NCBI GenBank assembly: GCA_029975915.1
Contig: JARKOC010000352.1
Span: 320,149 to 384,148 of the forward strand
Direction of reading: 5' to 3'
DNA: 64,000 bases
Source: Bryobacteraceae bacterium
Lineage (GTDB): Bacteria; Acidobacteriota; Terriglobia; Bryobacterales; Bryobacteraceae
Below the pieces are notes generated by a model. The model was not told the origin of the DNA. It ran no database searches and saw only the letters and a list, made by a program, of their open reading frames with translations. The first letter of the stretch is position 1. Every line of letters starts with the position of its first letter. Positions 61,837 through 64,000 of the stretch are shown here, one piece after another. Both the position numbers and the translations under genes were made by a program.

Positions 61837-64000
61837 TTAGAACATGAATCGCAGGGCCAGCTGAAGCTGGCGCGAAGTGCCTGTCCCGATGGTCCGGTTC
61901 AGGCCGCTGTTGACCAGGCCGAAGCTGGCGGGCGAGGTAAGCGTGGTTCCCGGGTTGCCGGCCTGGACGCGGTTCGAGATGTTGAAGGACTCCACCCGGA
62001 ACACGAGCGTCTTGTCCTCCTGGATCGCGATCCGCTTCTGCAGCGTGAAGTCGACTTGGGCCAGACCGGGGCCGACGGCGATGGCGCGGCCGGCATTGCC
62101 CCACGTGTTCTTGGCCGGGATGGCGAAGGCGGCGGGGTTGAGCCACTGGGCGAAGGTGGGTCCGCCGGCTGGGTAGATGGAGACACCAGGGACGAGGTTC
62201 GGGCGCTGGTTGGCCGTGTTGCCATCAGGCACGTCGCCGCTGGAGCGCGCGATCGTGATATTCAGCATGCGGCCGGTGCGTGCCGTGTGGATGCCGCTGA
62301 CCTCCCAGCCACCGAGGACCTTGGAGGCGAGACCCGTGGTCAGGTAGCGCTGCCCAGGTCCGAACGGGAGGGCATAGACCCAGTTGCTCGTGATCGTATG
62401 GCGGACGTCCTGCGGGCTATTGCCGCGGTCGCACGCGCGGCAGAGCGCGCTCTGGGGTTGGCCCCCTTCTCCGCCACCAATCGAGTTGTCGTTGATCGAG
62501 TGCGACCACATATACTCCGTGCCCCAGGTCAGGCCGCGGCTGACCCGGCGGTGGAGCGAGAGCTGAAGTGCATTGAAGTTCGAGTTGCCGTCGTTGTTCT
62601 TCTCGTCCATCCGGCCAAAATTCGGCAGCGGGCGGACCTTTGTGACCACGTCGAGGTTGTTGATGTATTTGCGCGTGGTCACCTTGCTGGCGGAACTGCC
62701 GACATAGCCGATCTGACCGACGAAGGCGCCGGGCAACTGCTGCTGGATGGAGAAGCCCCACTGGGCCGAATACAGGTCGCGGCGGTCACGCTGGAGCGAA
62801 CGTGGGGTGATGCCGGCGTCCTTGGCGAGACCCAAGAACGGAGCGATGGGGTAGGCCAACCCTGGCGCCTCGACAGCGGTGAGCGAGAACCGCTCAGCCA
62901 TGTTGTCCAGTGCGGCGTTCTGGTCGTCGATCTGGCCGGGTCCGTGGTAGATTCCGGCGCCGGTGCGGAAGATGGTCTTGCCGCCGAGAGCCTTGGGCGC
63001 CCAGGCGATGCCGATGCGCGGGTCGAAGTTGTTCTTGTCGGGGAAGTACCAGGGTGTCCCGTGAGCGCAGAAGCCGCGGCAGGCGTTGAGATCGAAGACG
63101 CGGTAACGGTCGTTGACTTCTCGGTTCACGCCATAGAACTCGTAGCGGAGCCCGAGGTTCAGGGTCAACTCCTGGTTCACCCGGAAATCATCTTGAATGT
63201 AGGCGTAGTAGTACCATTTACGGGTCCCAAGGACCGGTGCGCCGCCGGTGACAGCGATGCGGTCCACCTTATTGGCGAGCAGGTCGTTCCGGCTGGCGTA
63301 CGTCACGCTGATGTCGTTTTGCGCCGGATCGGCGACGTTCACGTGGGCGCGCCGGATTTCGCCGCCCACTTTAAGCGTGTGGCGGCCGGCGGTGATCACC
63401 AGATTGTCGATCAGCGAATAGGAAGTGCCGTTCTCAACCAACAGGTTGGAGGTGTTCAGCGAGGTGAACCCGGCGATGGCGATGGACTCGGCGAAGGGCG
63501 CGAAGCTGAACCGCCTCAACGCCGACCGGTTGAACCCTGACTTCACTTCGTTCACGACCCGCGGCGAGAACACCCGCTGATACTGGGCGATCAGGTTCGA
63601 AGGACGGAAGAAGCTCTCCTGGCGGTCGCCGGCAATGATGGTCCGCGGCGCGATGATCGTGCCGTCGTCTATGTTGTAGCGCACGAAGATGGTGTTGTTG
63701 TCGCTGAACCGGTGGTCAACGCGCAGGGTGCCGGCGTCCTCGCGCCACTGCTGGCTGGTATCACCATAGGCGCGGTCGATGTCAGCGTTCGAGGTGCGTT
63801 CGGTCCCGGCCGGATAGGAGTTGACGATCTTCTGGACATTCGGATCCGTGGCGCGGGCACGGAAAGCGGCGCTGGGAACGTCGTTGCGGAACGTCTGGCT
63901 GACACGCTGGCGGAGCCCTTCGTAGTTGCCAAAGAAGAACGTTCGATTCTTCACGATCGGGCCGCCGAGATTGCCGCCGAACTGATTGAGGCGGAAAGGC
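61837..64000 (-). CDS. Oar-like TonB-dependent receptor, 5' end outside window
   Basis: The frame is open from the window edge to the stop at 61837, giving 720 residues of the C-terminal part. At the edge FRLNQFGGNLGGPIVKNRTF is the typical plug-to-barrel passage of Oar/CarO-like receptors of Acidobacteriota. The barrel has many aromatic-polar strands (WYYYAYIQDDFRVNQELTLN, LGLRYEFYGVNREVNDRYRV) and ends QLQLALRFMF with terminal Phe. No TonB box or carboxypeptidase-regulatory domain is in view because the 5' part is missing. It precedes the phytase gene by 21 bases, so uptake of a phytase product or oligosaccharide is possible. Confidence 0.93.
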   Translation of the reverse strand, partial: PFRLNQFGGNLGGPIVKNRTFFFGNYEGLRQRVSQTFRNDVPSAAFRARATDPNVQKIVNSYPAGTERTSNADIDRAYGDTSQQWREDAGTLRVDHRFSDNNTIFVRYNIDDGTIIAPRTIIAGDRQESFFRPSNLIAQYQRVFSPRVVNEVKSGFNRSALRRFSFAPFAESIAIAGFTSLNTSNLLVENGTSYSLIDNLVITAGRHTLKVGGEIRRAHVNVADPAQNDISVTYASRNDLLANKVDRIAVTGGAPVLGTRKWYYYAYIQDDFRVNQELTLNLGLRYEFYGVNREVNDRYRVFDLNACRGFCAHGTPWYFPDKNNFDPRIGIAWAPKALGGKTIFRTGAGIYHGPGQIDDQNAALDNMAERFSLTAVEAPGLAYPIAPFLGLAKDAGITPRSLQRDRRDLYSAQWGFSIQQQLPGAFVGQIGYVGSSASKVTTRKYINNLDVVTKVRPLPNFGRMDEKNNDGNSNFNALQLSLHRRVSRGLTWGTEYMWSHSINDNSIGGGEGGQPQSALCRACDRGNSPQDVRHTITSNWVYALPFGPGQRYLTTGLASKVLGGWEVSGIHTARTGRMLNITIARSSGDVPDGNTANQRPNLVPGVSIYPAGGPTFAQWLNPAAFAIPAKNTWGNAGRAIAVGPGLAQVDFTLQKRIAIQEDKTLVFRVESFNISNRVQAGNPGTTLTSPASFGLVNSGLNRTIGTGTSRQLQLALRFMF

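Noticed and set aside
62056..63540. 494-codon plus-strand frame inside the TonB receptor gene
   Set aside because: Shadow of the receptor reading frame; the receptor shows clear family motifs and the shadow shows none.

Overview
The window is a GC-rich bacterial chromosome segment. Its gene content fits Acidobacteriota, most likely the Bryobacter/Solibacter group: an Oar-like TonB-dependent receptor, several stand-alone MacB-type permeases, many Tat-targeted hydrolases (fucosidase, sulfatase, enolase-superfamily protein), a GH127-type glycosidase, a DUF1570-like TPR protein and a selenoprotein peroxiredoxin. The taxonomic call is an inference from families; no 16S rRNA gene is present and no tRNA gene was found.

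Layout. 1-9.8 kb: a GH127-like glycosidase cut by the window edge, purE and a POT peptide transporter, a DUF4242 protein, a three-gene operon (outer-membrane protein, Acg-type nitroreductase, TetR regulator) behind an array of overlapping TGACA/TGTCA palindromes, a decayed REP-associated transposase, an M14 peptidase and a GH29 alpha-L-fucosidase. 9.8-16.6 kb: a hybrid sensor with a degenerate ATPase domain, an SDR, then a polysulfide/DMSO-reductase-like set (four-cluster ferredoxin, Tat-exported molybdoenzyme, TorD chaperone) with no membrane subunit gene. 16.1-21.3 kb (minus strand): tyrS, two MacB-like permeases, a divergent dihydropteroate synthase and a CBS protein. 21.5-26.5 kb: dinG and queD, then an AT-richer insert with a trypsin-like protease and a HicBA module, ending in a second copy of the last 23 codons of queD, then a PflX-type radical SAM protein. 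26.7-33.8 kb: a large secreted HEVGH-motif protein and the conserved ffh-rpsP-khpA-rimM-trmD-rplS-rnhB translation/secretion cluster. 33.8-42 kb: a ClpB-like AAA protein, wecB, infA, a diguanylate cyclase, an SDR, a sulfatase, a third MacB-like permease and a TSNG-repeat lipoprotein. 42.2-45.7 kb: pyruvate carboxylase. 45.7-47.6 kb: an unstable region with covarying palindromic repeats, a tiny zinc-ribbon gene, a G-rich tract, an orphan XRE antitoxin and an IS1380 transposase fragment. 47.6-54.7 kb (minus): the selenoprotein peroxiredoxin, a YdcH-like protein, then an ABC ATPase/permease/TPR/MFS/rimI run. 54.8-64 kb: HDOD protein, diacylglycerol-kinase-like protein, ligA, a DedA/VTT protein, a Tat-tagged enolase-superfamily protein, a beta-propeller phytase lipoprotein and a partial TonB receptor.

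Main discovery. At 47649-48257 (minus) a peroxiredoxin is read through an in-frame TGA that sits exactly at the peroxidatic cysteine of the PxxxTxxC motif. Eleven bases downstream is a perfect 6-bp hairpin with a GGTC loop, which fits the bacterial SECIS geometry. It reads as a selenocysteine peroxiredoxin that also lacks the usual resolving cysteine. Standard gene calling would split it into two broken ORFs. Secondary points of interest are the queD 3'-end duplication bracketing the protease/HicBA insert, the compensatory changes in the palindromic repeat family, the operator array of the TetR operon, and several enzymes with altered catalytic motifs.
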